NCBI GenBank assembly: GCA_947381435.1
Contig: CANCVE010000012.1
Span: 1 to 64,000 of the forward strand
Direction of reading: 5' to 3'
From: Chitinophagaceae bacterium
GTDB taxonomy: Bacteria; Bacteroidota; Bacteroidia; Chitinophagales; Chitinophagaceae
DNA length: 64,000 nucleotides
The translations under genes were made by a program, and so were the position numbers. The notes under the pieces are model-generated. The model saw only the letters and a list, made by a program, of their open reading frames with translations. It ran no database searches and was not told the DNA's origin. This document shows positions 1-8,221 of the stretch, in pieces. Position 1 is the stretch's first letter. Each line of letters starts with the position of its first letter.

Positions 1-353
1 GGGTCGGTAAAATCGGTGAACTTGGTAACTTCTCCTGTGCTGATATACACAAAAGGCAGGGGCTCATTTTTAAGGTGTTTTAGTTTGGCATTAGCATAGC
101 CTTCGCTTTGGTCTTCATGTACATTTATTCGGTGTCCTTCTTCTTCACGCTTAGCTTCAATCACACCACAAGGTTTACCCTCTACAAATAGTACATAATC
201 GGCAGGGCCTACATCTGTCAGATATTCCTTAACAGCAACACCCACACCTGCATTCAAATTCACTTGCCTAATACTTTGAATCAGCCAGCCGCAAGCAATC
301 AGTTGCTTGTCTATATGATCTCTTGCAATTTGTTCAGGGTTTTGATTAACCAT
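1..353 (-). CDS. hsdR: Type I restriction endonuclease subunit R, N-terminal part (runs off the window)
   Basis: The first 117 codons are visible, starting at the ATG complementary to 351-353. The protein reads MVNQNPEQIARDHIDKQL and then contains GPADYVLFVEGKP followed by GVIEAKREE. The Asp of PADYVLF and the Glu-x-Lys of IEAKRE are the PD-(D/E)xK nuclease motif at the start of HsdR proteins, which cut DNA after ATP-driven translocation in complex with HsdM and HsdS. The rest of the gene, including the helicase domains, lies left of the window, as would any hsdM or hsdS in the same operon. The upstream gap of almost 900 bases holds a 21-bp repeat array. The family call is strong; completeness cannot be judged. 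Confidence 0.85.
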   Translation of the reverse strand, partial: MVNQNPEQIARDHIDKQLIACGWLIQSIRQVNLNAGVGVAVKEYLTDVGPADYVLFVEGKPCGVIEAKREEEGHRINVHEDQSEGYANAKLKHLKNEPLPFVYISTGEVTKFTDFTD

Positions 354-581
354 TTTTGTTGATTAGCAATTTTTCTTACAAGTATAGTTCTAAGAATCAG
401 GATTCTTTCTTCAAATTTTCGACAGATACATTTTTTAACCTCTCCAAAGATGCAGAATTGTTTGGAATAAAATAATGTATTTTGATAGGGGTCACTAAAC
501 TGTAAAACGTAGAGACCGTATAGTAGCAGGAGAACCGCTGCAATTACATAATTTATTAAGATTGAAAGTTGGTCTAAATGC

Positions 582-1020
582 ATGAATCGATTCATCAAAA
601 CAATGAATCAATCCACTAAAATCATGAATCGATCCATCAAAACAATGAATCAATCCACTAAAATCATGAATCGATCCATCTAAACAGTCAATCCATTCAT
701 TAAAACTATGAATCGATTCATCAAAATAATGAATCGATCCACTAAAAACATGAATCGATTCATCAAAACAATGAATCCATCCATCAAAAACATGAATCCA
801 TCCATCTAAAACATGAAGCGCTTCATTCAAAAAATGAATAATCCACTAAAAACATCAATCGATTCACTAAAAATATGAATCGATTGATCAAAAACATGAA
901 GCGATTCATTCAAGAAGTGAATTATCCACTGAAAACATGAATCGATCCATCTAAAACATAAATCGATTCACTAAAATCATGAATCGATCCACTAAAAACA
1001 TGAATCGATCCATCTAAAAC
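582..1020. repeat. 21-bp repeat array 1 (about 21 units) between hsdR and fmt
   Basis: Units start at 582, 603, 624, 645, 666, 687, 708, 729, 750, 771, 792, 813, 834, 854, 875, 896, 917, 937, 958, 979 and 1000. The period is 21 bp except for two 20-bp units (834-853 and 917-936). The best units carry the perfect 14-bp palindrome ATGAATCGATTCAT followed by a 7-bp A-rich spacer such as CAAAACA; most units vary at one to four positions. The array lies in a divergent gap (354-1246). The 20-bp units shift the reading frame, so the open frames through part of it are unlikely to be genes. I see nothing else in this gap apart from the fmt promoter. Confidence 0.9.
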
Positions 1021-1202
1021 ATGCTGGAGATTATGGTCAACCATGATAGAACCCATCACCTAATTTGACAGTGATAACAACCTAAAATGATGTGAATGAT
1101 CAAGAAAATTGATTCCAGAATCTTGAAAATAAGAAGTTGGCAAAGTCTGCCAAAAATGAACATAGGCACCGAAACAACCACAAAGCTTATTGCTAAAAGA
1201 TG

Positions 1203-1242
1203 TTGACAGGTGCAATAGAATAGCAATTCCTATTTAGTTTTG
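1203..1242 (+). promoter_or_regulatory. Probable fmt promoter
   Basis: TTGACA at 1203-1208 and TAGTTTTG at 1235-1242 resemble the Bacteroidota -33 (TTG/TTTG) and -7 (TAnnTTTG) elements, though the spacing is a few bases longer than usual. The -7 element ends only four bases before the fmt ATG at 1247, so the transcript would be leaderless or nearly so. Confidence 0.45.
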
Positions 1243-1246
1243 CCCA

Positions 1247-2224
1247 ATGACATTAGCCGATTTGCGTATTGTTTTTTTAGGAACCCCAGATTTTGCTGTG
1301 GCATCTTTGGATGCATTGGTACAAGCAGGATGTAATATAGTTGGCGTAATCACCGCCCCCGATAAACCAGCAGGCAGAGGAATGAAACTAACAGAGAGTG
1401 CTGTAAAGAAATATGCAGTGGAGAAAGGTTTACACATTCTTCAACCAGAAAAGCTAAAGAACCCTTCATTCTTAGAAGAACTTAAAACCCTAAAAGCACA
1501 TGTTCAGGTAGTGGTAGCCTTTAGGATGTTGCCAGAAGTAGTTTGGAACATGCCCCCAATGGGAACCATTAATGTACATGGTTCTTTACTGCCTCAATAT
1601 CGTGGTGCTGCCCCTATAAACTGGGCGGTGATAAATGGTGAAAAAGAAACAGGCGTCACCACCTTTAAACTGCAACATGCCATAGACACAGGAGATATTC
1701 TACTTCAAGCAACAATACCGATAGGTGATGACGAAACCGCAGGAGAACTGCACGACCGCATGATGCACATAGGTGCCTACACTTTGGTGGAAACAATGAA
1801 GGGATTAATTAACGGTGTTGTTAAGCCAGTAAGCCAAGAAAGCTTACCATTAACCATTGACAGTGAGCAGATACCCGAAAACAGTCAATATTTAAAGGTA
1901 AACGAACTAAAACATGCACCTAAGCTATTCACAGAAACCTGCCAGATAGATTGGAATAATGCTGTCGATGATATCTATAACTTGATTAGAGGACTCTCAC
2001 CATATCCAGCCGCATTTACGTTTGTCAATGGTAAGAAATTGAAAGTTTTTAAAGCAACAAAAGAAATCATTAGTCATAATGAAGAGACTGGCAAAGTATT
2101 CACAGACCAAAAGTCGTTTATTAAACTTAGCTGTATTGATGGCTTCATTTCAATTAATGAACTACAACTAGAAGGAAAGAAACGAATGGGAGTAGAAGAG
2201 TTTCTAAGAGGTTTCAGATTTTAA
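1247..2224 (+). CDS. fmt: Methionyl-tRNA formyltransferase
   Basis: This 325-residue protein has the normal Fmt length. It transfers a formyl group from 10-formyl-THF to initiator Met-tRNA in the cytoplasm. Visible motifs are VFLGTPDFAV (9-18), PDKPAGRG (38-45), the catalytic Asn109 and His111 in INVHGSLLPQYRG, and Asp147 in HAIDTGD, matching the Asn-His-Asp triad of the family. The ATG at 1247 gives the N-terminus MTLADLRIVFLG, as in other Bacteroidota Fmt proteins; an in-frame TTG at 1262 is a weaker alternative. A strong terminator follows directly. No def gene is adjacent, unlike in many bacteria. Confidence 0.96.
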   Translation: MTLADLRIVFLGTPDFAVASLDALVQAGCNIVGVITAPDKPAGRGMKLTESAVKKYAVEKGLHILQPEKLKNPSFLEELKTLKAHVQVVVAFRMLPEVVWNMPPMGTINVHGSLLPQYRGAAPINWAVINGEKETGVTTFKLQHAIDTGDILLQATIPIGDDETAGELHDRMMHIGAYTLVETMKGLINGVVKPVSQESLPLTIDSEQIPENSQYLKVNELKHAPKLFTETCQIDWNNAVDDIYNLIRGLSPYPAAFTFVNGKKLKVFKATKEIISHNEETGKVFTDQKSFIKLSCIDGFISINELQLEGKKRMGVEEFLRGFRF

Positions 2225-2246
2225 AAACCACACAAATAAATGTAAT

Positions 2247-2281
2247 AAGGCAAACTGAACCCAAGCAGTTTGCCTTTTTTT
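2247..2281 (+). terminator. Rho-independent terminator of fmt
   Basis: An 11-bp stem AAGGCAAACTG / CAGTTTGCCTT with an 8-base loop is followed by a T tract. It begins 22 bases after the fmt stop. Confidence 0.9.
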
Positions 2282-2369
2282 ATTTACTACTTTCCCCCTA
2301 CTTAATATAATATCTATTAGAAATTAAAAATATTTTATACTTATAGTCTATTACTCTACTAGAATTATA

Positions 2370-2377
2370 TATATTTG
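2370..2377 (+). promoter_or_regulatory. -7 promoter element for the TonB-dependent receptor
   Basis: TATATTTG matches the Bacteroidota -7 consensus TAnnTTTG. If used, the transcript starts near 2384 and has a leader of about 245 bases before the ATG at 2631. Confidence 0.5.
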
Positions 2378-2434
2378 CCGCCAATGGAGATAAATACACT
2401 TAATATTTACAAATTCTTGGCAATAAACGCCTCC

Positions 2435-2524
2435 GAAGTAAGTCTTGTTGCTACTTCTAAAATGTATTTAGTAGAGATTACCTCTCTAAATACTCCACTA
2501 GCTACCTGCTGCCCTTAGGGCTAT
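2435..2524 (+). promoter_or_regulatory. Structured 5' leader of the TonB-dependent receptor mRNA, class unknown
   Basis: Three hairpins follow one another: GAAGTA/TACTTC (2435-2440 with 2452-2457), a 12-bp stem broken by one bulge (2464-2476 with 2482-2493; arms GTATTTAG/CTAAATAC and AGAG/CTCT), and a shorter one around GCCCTTAGGGC (about 2511-2521). No T tract follows, so this is not a simple terminator. I could not match it to a riboswitch class. It fills most of the gap between fmt and the receptor. Confidence 0.4.
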
Positions 2525-2630
2525 TACACTTTTTACAAATAACTGAAAAAGGCCTAATTATTTAGCCTACAAATTAGATAGAATAAAAATTAACATCAAC
2601 CAACATTTATCAATTAAACATTAGCATTAC

Positions 2631-5246
2631 ATGAAAGAAAAATTCACTAGGAAATTTTTAACTGGTACACTATCAATGGTGTTACTCAGTTCTACCCTAG
2701 GCTATTCGCAAAGCCTTATACAGGGTATTGTATTATCAAAAAATGGCTCAAAAGTACCAGCATCAAGCATCCACATCAAAGGATCGAATGTAGTTGCGAT
2801 AGCCGATAGCAACGGAAACTTTCAAATCAACTCTAGCAATCCATTACCAGTTATTTTAGAAGTAAGCTCAGTAGGTTATTTTAAAAAACAATTTAAAGTA
2901 ACAACCTTACAAAACACACCATTCGAAATTCGTTTGGACGACAACAATGTCCTAACAGAAGTGCTTGTTACCTCAAGAAGACGCCAAGAAGTAGCACAAG
3001 ATATTCCTATTCCCATTTCGGTATTGGGTGGTAGTAAGGTAGAAGAAGCAGGCGCTTTCAATGTTAATAAACTTAAAGAATTGGTTCCTTCTGTACAATT
3101 ATACTCTTCTAATCCTAGAAACACTACCCTAAACATTAGAGGTCTAGGGTCTACCTTCGGATTGACTAATGATGGTATTGAACCAGGCGTAGGTTTTTAC
3201 ATTGATGGAGTTTACCATGCTCGTCCTGCAGTAACCTCTTTAGACTTTGTAGATTTAGACCGTATTGAGGTTCTAAGAGGACCTCAAGGTACATTATTTG
3301 GTAAAAACACGACTGCTGGTGCATTCAACGTTTTCACCAAAAAACCAACCTTTACACCAACGGCTAAAGCTGAATTGAGCTATGGAAACTATAACTTTAT
3401 TCAAGCTAAAGCCTCTGTATCGGGCGGAATAACCAAAAACATAGCCGCTAGATTCTCATTTTCTGGTACACAAAGACAAGGAACACTATTTAACGAAACT
3501 TCACAACAATACTTTAGTGGTCTTAATAATGTAGGTGTTAAAGGACAAATATTATGGTTACCAACCGACAAATTAGAAGTATTATTCTCGGGAGATTATA
3601 ACCAACAAAGCCCAGACGGGTATGCATTGGTGGTTGCTGGAGTAACTAAAACATTGCGTTCAGGATATCGCCAATACGATTCAATTGTTAAAGATTTGAT
3701 TGCCGCTAACCCTAACAATCCGAACTACGCATATCCTAAAATTGATCCATATTCCAGAAAGGTTGAAACTAACTCATGGAAGCACAACCAAGTAATTAGT
3801 GGTGCACATGTAAATATTGATTACAAAATAGGTAAAGGAACTTTAACCTCTACCACTGCTTGGCGTTTCTGGGATTGGGATCCAGTTAATGACCGTGATT
3901 TCACTTCTATCCCAGCTTTAACTAAATCTCAAGGTTCTTCAAGACATAACCAATATTCGGAAGAAATTAGGTATGCAGGTAATATTAACAAGAAAATTTC
4001 TGGTGCAATAGGAGCATATTATCTATATCAAAATTTAGCTACTCCTACTCCACAATTAGAAGAAGTAGGTCCTGCGCAGTGGCGCTTTGCTGCAACAAGC
4101 AGAACGGGTGCTCAAGCTAAATACAGTACACCTGGTTTATTGGACAACTACGGTATAAAAACAGATTTTAATTTAAAAACTACTTCTGCCGCTGTTTTTG
4201 GTCAAATAGATTGGGAAGCGCTTAAGGGTGTACACATATTACCAGGTTTGAGGTATAACTATGATAAAAAAGACTTGGACTATTCAAGAACTACTTACGG
4301 AGGTTTACAAACAACTGATGCTGCATTGTTAGCATTGAAAAAAGCTGTTTATTCAAACCAAGCGTTTAGCACAAATACCGATAACACAAATTTATCTGCT
4401 AACTTAACCATTTCTTACCGCCCTACTGAAAATCTTAATGCGTATGCAACTTACTCAAACAACTACAAATCTGTTGGTTTGAATTTAGGTGGCTTACCAA
4501 CGATTGGGTCTAGCGATACTGCAGACATATCGCTTGCAAAAGTAAAACCAGAATATGTACAACATTATGAAGTAGGTGTAAAAACAAGACCATTCCAAGG
4601 GGCAACTTTAAACGTTACTGTATTTAACACAGATATTAAAGATTACCAAACTAACGTTCAAGTACCTCAAATAGGTTTAAATAGAGGTTATTTAGCTAAT
4701 GCAGAAAAAGTTAACGTAAAGGGAGTTGAAATAGATGCTCGTTACCAATATACAGCCGATTTTAGTGCTAATGCTTCATTGGCATATACAGAAGGTAAAT
4801 ATGTTTCTTTTAAAAATGCCCCTCTTCCATTGGAAGAAACAGGAAAAACTGTTAACGGACAACAACAAGCATTCAAAGATGCTTCAGGTGGAACATTACC
4901 AGGTATTTCTAAATGGAATGTTTCTGGTGGTTTTGAATGGAGCTTTTCAAAAGGTAAATTCTTAAACAGAACAGGTAAATTCTTCTTAGCATCAGACGCG
5001 TCATATCGTTCAGACTACTCTTCAAACCCTACTCCTTCAGCCGTATTGAACATTAACGGTTATGCTTTACTTAATTCTCGTCTAGGATTTAAATCTGATA
5101 ACTTCAGCTTCTTTGTTTGGGGAAGAAACTTAACAGGCACTAACTATTTTGAGCAATTGCAAGCAGCAGCAGGTAACTCTGGCTTATATGCAGGTGTATT
5201 AGGAGATCCTAGAACTTATGGAGCAACTATTAACTTTAAGTTTTAA
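2631..5246 (+). CDS. TonB-dependent outer-membrane receptor with carboxypeptidase-like N-terminal domain
   Basis: This 871-residue protein has a signal peptide (residues 1-27, ending near GYSQS), a carboxypeptidase-regulatory-like beta domain (about 29-105, with the Bacteroidota pattern ILEVSSVGY), a junction TEVLVTSRRR, a plug domain (about 118-230, with IDGVY and VLRGPQGTLFGKNTTAG), and a 22-strand barrel ending in INFKF with a C-terminal Phe. It imports a substrate across the outer membrane using TonB energy. No SusD partner follows, so a siderophore, metal or cofactor receptor is likelier than a SusC glycan importer. The substrate is unknown. A long structured leader precedes it and a terminator follows. 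Confidence 0.92.
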   Translation: MKEKFTRKFLTGTLSMVLLSSTLGYSQSLIQGIVLSKNGSKVPASSIHIKGSNVVAIADSNGNFQINSSNPLPVILEVSSVGYFKKQFKVTTLQNTPFEIRLDDNNVLTEVLVTSRRRQEVAQDIPIPISVLGGSKVEEAGAFNVNKLKELVPSVQLYSSNPRNTTLNIRGLGSTFGLTNDGIEPGVGFYIDGVYHARPAVTSLDFVDLDRIEVLRGPQGTLFGKNTTAGAFNVFTKKPTFTPTAKAELSYGNYNFIQAKASVSGGITKNIAARFSFSGTQRQGTLFNETSQQYFSGLNNVGVKGQILWLPTDKLEVLFSGDYNQQSPDGYALVVAGVTKTLRSGYRQYDSIVKDLIAANPNNPNYAYPKIDPYSRKVETNSWKHNQVISGAHVNIDYKIGKGTLTSTTAWRFWDWDPVNDRDFTSIPALTKSQGSSRHNQYSEEIRYAGNINKKISGAIGAYYLYQNLATPTPQLEEVGPAQWRFAATSRTGAQAKYSTPGLLDNYGIKTDFNLKTTSAAVFGQIDWEALKGVHILPGLRYNYDKKDLDYSRTTYGGLQTTDAALLALKKAVYSNQAFSTNTDNTNLSANLTISYRPTENLNAYATYSNNYKSVGLNLGGLPTIGSSDTADISLAKVKPEYVQHYEVGVKTRPFQGATLNVTVFNTDIKDYQTNVQVPQIGLNRGYLANAEKVNVKGVEIDARYQYTADFSANASLAYTEGKYVSFKNAPLPLEETGKTVNGQQQAFKDASGGTLPGISKWNVSGGFEWSFSKGKFLNRTGKFFLASDASYRSDYSSNPTPSAVLNINGYALLNSRLGFKSDNFSFFVWGRNLTGTNYFEQLQAAAGNSGLYAGVLGDPRTYGATINFKF

Positions 5247-5293
5247 TCATTCATTGTTAAGAAAATAAATAACAATTAGCTGATTTATAAAGC

Positions 5294-5327
5294 ACAGCAA
5301 CTACTCAAGGGTGGTTGCTGCTTTTTT
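5294..5327 (+). terminator. Terminator of the TonB-dependent receptor
   Basis: CAGCAACTAC and GTGGTTGCTG form a 10-bp stem with one G-T pair and a 6-base loop, followed by CTTTTTT. It ends exactly where an upstream in-frame ATG for the next gene would begin, which argues against that start. Confidence 0.85.
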
Positions 5328-5369
5328 ATGGGGAAGTATTTAATTACAATATATGATAACGATAATAAA

Positions 5370-6545
5370 ATGATAAACAATCAGAAAAATGCAAGCTATT
5401 CATTACAGCAACTAGTTTTATATTTTCTTAAAATAGGAACAACTGGCTTTGGTGGCCCTGTGGCACTGGTAGGATATATGCACAAAGATTTGGTAGAAGA
5501 TAGAAAGTGGATTACTGAAGAGGACTTTAAACAAGGTCTCGCATTAGCACAATTGGCTCCAGGTCCTTTAGCGGCTCAATTGTGCATTTATCTAGGCTTT
5601 GTACATTACAGATTAATTGGCGCCACATTGGTAGGTTTAGCATTTGTCATTCCTTCCTTTATAATGGTCGTCCTTCTGGGAATGGCTTATAAACTATATG
5701 GTGGAATATCTTGGATGCAAGCTGTATTTTATGGGGTTGGTGCTGCGGTTATTGGCATTATTGCAAACAGTTCTTATAAGCTAACTACAAAGTCTATCGG
5801 CAAATTCTCTATCCAATCTCTCAAGCAAAACTGGCTCTTATGGTTGTTTTTTGTAGTGGCTGCAGGCCTTACTTTTTATACCAAACAAGAACAACTACTC
5901 CTATTTGTAGCTGTGGGATTTATTTATATGCTTGTAAAAGCTCCACCCAAATGGGCTAAAACCAATACCGCTCAATCCCTTGTTTTCTTACAAATAGGTT
6001 TCTGGAACTATGAAAATGACAAGTTGATTAAGATAGCTATATTCTTCGCCAAAGCTGGTGCGTTTGTTTTTGGCAGCGGATTAGCCATCGTTCCATTTTT
6101 ACATGCAGGAGTGGTAACAGAAAACCATTGGCTAACCGAAAATCAGTTTATAGATTCTGTTGCAGTGGCCATGATTACACCAGGCCCTGTAGTAATTACG
6201 GTTGGTTTTATTGGTTATTTAGTTGCAGGATTTCCGGGGGCATGTGTTGCTGCACTAGCTACGTTTTTGCCTTGCTATTTATTGACAGTTATTCCTGCAC
6301 CATACTTTAAAAAAATATCAAAGAATGAATCAATAAAAGCCTTTGTGAGTGGTATAACAGCAGCCGTGGTTGGTGCATTAGTTGGGTCGGTAATCGTTAT
6401 TGCAACAAGAAACATTGTAGACATTCCTACAGGTTTGATGGCTACTGCCAGTATTCTAGCTTTAATCTATGTAAAAAAGATACAAGAACCTCATATCATT
6501 CTTATTGCAGCAATATTGGGCTGTATTGTCAAGTTGGCTTTATAA
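5370..6545 (+). CDS. chrA: Chromate transporter family protein, two-domain form
   Basis: Two homologous CHR domains are fused: GTTGFGGPVALVGY with LAQLAPGPLAAQ in the first half, and AGAFVFGSGLAIVPFL with MITPGPVVITVGF in the second. The long ChrA form is an inner-membrane protein of about 400 residues with 10-12 membrane segments that exports chromate, possibly in exchange for sulfate. I chose the ATG at 5370 (MINNQKN); the in-frame ATG at 5328 overlaps the preceding terminator's T tract and would add 14 polar residues. The gene ends 23 bases from the converging EVE gene. Transport of chromate itself is family knowledge, not seen here. Confidence 0.9.
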   Translation: MINNQKNASYSLQQLVLYFLKIGTTGFGGPVALVGYMHKDLVEDRKWITEEDFKQGLALAQLAPGPLAAQLCIYLGFVHYRLIGATLVGLAFVIPSFIMVVLLGMAYKLYGGISWMQAVFYGVGAAVIGIIANSSYKLTTKSIGKFSIQSLKQNWLLWLFFVVAAGLTFYTKQEQLLLFVAVGFIYMLVKAPPKWAKTNTAQSLVFLQIGFWNYENDKLIKIAIFFAKAGAFVFGSGLAIVPFLHAGVVTENHWLTENQFIDSVAVAMITPGPVVITVGFIGYLVAGFPGACVAALATFLPCYLLTVIPAPYFKKISKNESIKAFVSGITAAVVGALVGSVIVIATRNIVDIPTGLMATASILALIYVKKIQEPHIILIAAILGCIVKLAL

Positions 6546-6568
6546 ATACTTTCTAATACTATTACTAG

Positions 6569-6982
6569 CTAAACTGTTGTTTCAGATAACTCCATAATTA
6601 CATTCCATTCGTCCTCAGTAACTGGCTGAACAGATAAACGCCCCAATCTTACCAAAGCCATTTGCGAAAGTCGAACATCAGCTTTTACTTGTGCCAACGA
6701 AACTGGTTTAGATAGTCTTTTAAGAGGTGATACTTCTACCACAACCCAATTAGGGTCTTCGGTTGTTGGGTCTTGATAGAACTCCTTTACCAACTTTGCA
6801 ATACCCACCATTTCTAGTCCCTCATTACTATGATACCAAAGCAATAAGTCGCCTTCTTTCATGGCCTTCAGGTTATTTCTAGCCTGATAATTACGCACCC
6901 CATCCCAAAAGGTACGACCTTCTTCCTCAAATTTCTGCCAACTATATTTAAAGGGTTCAGATTTAATTAACCAGTAAGCCAT
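6569..6982 (-). CDS. EVE domain protein (THYN1-like)
   Basis: This 137-residue protein is a single EVE domain: WLIKSEPFKYSW at the start, FWDGVRNYQARNNLK (25-39) and GDLLLWYHSNEG (44-55). The PUA-like EVE fold binds modified bases in DNA or RNA, and some members take part in modified-DNA restriction. It is the last gene of a minus-strand run, 19 bases after the CCG-domain gene. The neighbours are metabolic, so I infer a housekeeping role rather than defence. Confidence 0.9.
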   Translation of the reverse strand: MAYWLIKSEPFKYSWQKFEEEGRTFWDGVRNYQARNNLKAMKEGDLLLWYHSNEGLEMVGIAKLVKEFYQDPTTEDPNWVVVEVSPLKRLSKPVSLAQVKADVRLSQMALVRLGRLSVQPVTEDEWNVIMELSETTV

Positions 6983-7001
6983 AACAATTACAAATTATAA
7001 A

Positions 7002-7727
7002 TTAATCAAAGTTTGCTAGTACATCTGCTAGGTGAAGCACTTTAATGTTGCTACCTATGTTTTTCAATCGTCCGTCTATATGCATCAAACAACTCATATC
7101 TGTACTGATAATATATTCTGCTTGTGTTTCTTGTGCATTGGTAATCTTCTGATCTGCCATCGCAATACTTATAGACTCAAACTTAACAGCAAATGACCCC
7201 CCAAAACCACAACAAGTCTCTACATCATGCATTTCTACTAACTCCAATCCTTTTACATTGTTCAAAAGTTTGCGAGGTTCTTCCTTTATGTGGCACTCTC
7301 TCAGTCCTGCGCAGCTATCATGGTAGGTAGCGTTACCTGTAAAAGAAGCACCTACGTCTTCTACCTTTAAAACATTTACTAGAAAATCAGAAAACTCAAA
7401 TATGCGCTTACCAATGTCAAGTGCTACTTTATGGTTGGAAGCTGTATCAAATAGTTTAGGATAATAGTTTCTAACAAAGCCTACACAGCTTGCACTTGGA
7501 GCAACTATATAGTCCGAACCACTAAAGTCTTCCATAAACTTATTACAAACATCTTTACTTTCTTGCCAATACCCTGCATTAAATGCAGGCTGACCACAGC
7601 AGGTTTGATTGTCATTATAAGACACGTTACAACCTACTTTCTCCAATACTTTTACCATATTGAAGGCCACCTGCGGATAAAGCTGGTCTATAAAACAAGG
7701 AATAAATAGTTGTACATTCATCTGCAA
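7002..7727 (-). CDS. CCG-domain iron-sulfur oxidoreductase, LutA/YkgE-like
   Basis: The 241-residue protein has two CCG cysteine-rich domains, with QTCCGQPAF (41-49) and ETCCGFGGSF in the second half. Further cysteines lie in IPCFID near the start and in HDSCAGLRECHI. This is the LutA/YkgE size and layout, a subunit of lactate-oxidation complexes in other bacteria; single CCG proteins also serve other quinone-linked dehydrogenases. LutB and LutC partners are absent nearby, so the lactate role is uncertain. It follows ribH by 4 bases and is almost certainly cotranscribed. The start could be Met1 or Met3. Confidence 0.88.
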   Translation of the reverse strand: MQMNVQLFIPCFIDQLYPQVAFNMVKVLEKVGCNVSYNDNQTCCGQPAFNAGYWQESKDVCNKFMEDFSGSDYIVAPSASCVGFVRNYYPKLFDTASNHKVALDIGKRIFEFSDFLVNVLKVEDVGASFTGNATYHDSCAGLRECHIKEEPRKLLNNVKGLELVEMHDVETCCGFGGSFAVKFESISIAMADQKITNAQETQAEYIISTDMSCLMHIDGRLKNIGSNIKVLHLADVLANFD

Positions 7728-7731
7728 TCGT

Positions 7732-8220
7732 TTATTTTCTATCTCTAAAAGATTCCTTTAGGGCAATCATCTTTATAGCAGCAACTGCCGCCTCTTCTCC
7801 TTTATGTCCATGAATACCGCCTACACGTTCAATGGCTTGCTGCTCGGTATTTACCGTTAATACACCAAAAATAACAGGAACATCCAATTGTAAGTTCAGG
7901 GTAGAAATACCATCCGTTACAGACTGACACACATAATCGAAATGTGGGGTATCTCCTCTCACAACAGTTGCAAAAGCTATAAAAGCATCTGCTTTCTTAA
8001 AAGCTTCTTTTTGATAGCAATTAATAGCAAAAGGGATTTCAACTGCTCCCGGCACAGTTACTACCTTGTAAGCTATATTATTCTCATTAAATACGGCAAT
8101 AGCTCCTTCTTCAAGTTTGTCTACTATTGGGCTATTCCATTCTGTTTTTACTATAACTACAAAGGCATCCTTTATGATAGGGATGCCTTTATATAATTCG
8201 TTATTTCCTGTTGAAGCCAT
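7732..8220 (-). CDS. ribH: 6,7-dimethyl-8-ribityllumazine synthase
   Basis: This 162-residue protein performs the penultimate riboflavin step, joining 5-amino-6-ribitylamino-uracil with dihydroxybutanone phosphate. Motifs visible are VPGAVEIPFAI (56-66), VVRGDTPHFDYV (86-97) with the catalytic His93, GVLTVNTEQQAIERVGG, and HKGEEAA near the end. The length and motifs are typical of a icosahedral or pentameric lumazine synthase. It starts one base after the TPR gene stops, so translation is probably coupled. Other rib genes are not in the window. Confidence 0.96.
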   Translation of the reverse strand: MASTGNNELYKGIPIIKDAFVVIVKTEWNSPIVDKLEEGAIAVFNENNIAYKVVTVPGAVEIPFAINCYQKEAFKKADAFIAFATVVRGDTPHFDYVCQSVTDGISTLNLQLDVPVIFGVLTVNTEQQAIERVGGIHGHKGEEAAVAAIKMIALKESFRDRK

Positions 8221-8221
8221 A

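Noticed and set aside
311-598. Minus-strand 95-codon open frame with a hydrophobic stretch upstream of hsdR
   Set aside because: It overlaps the first 14 codons of hsdR in another frame and runs into repeat array 1; no family resemblance.
495-830. Minus-strand 111-codon frame of IHVFDGS-like repeats
   Set aside because: It is the translation of array 1; 20-bp units end the frame and no start signal is present. Treated as non-coding.
582-1020. CRISPR array
   Set aside because: The units are contiguous, with no spacers of independent sequence, and no cas genes are present.
582-1020. Plasmid-type iterons or a replication origin
   Set aside because: 21-bp direct repeats suit iterons, but no Rep gene or dnaA is near and seven unrelated arrays in 64 kb would be far too many origins.
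2378-2630. Cobalamin or TPP riboswitch in the receptor leader
   Set aside because: The conserved boxes of these classes are not visible; recorded only as an unclassified structured leader.
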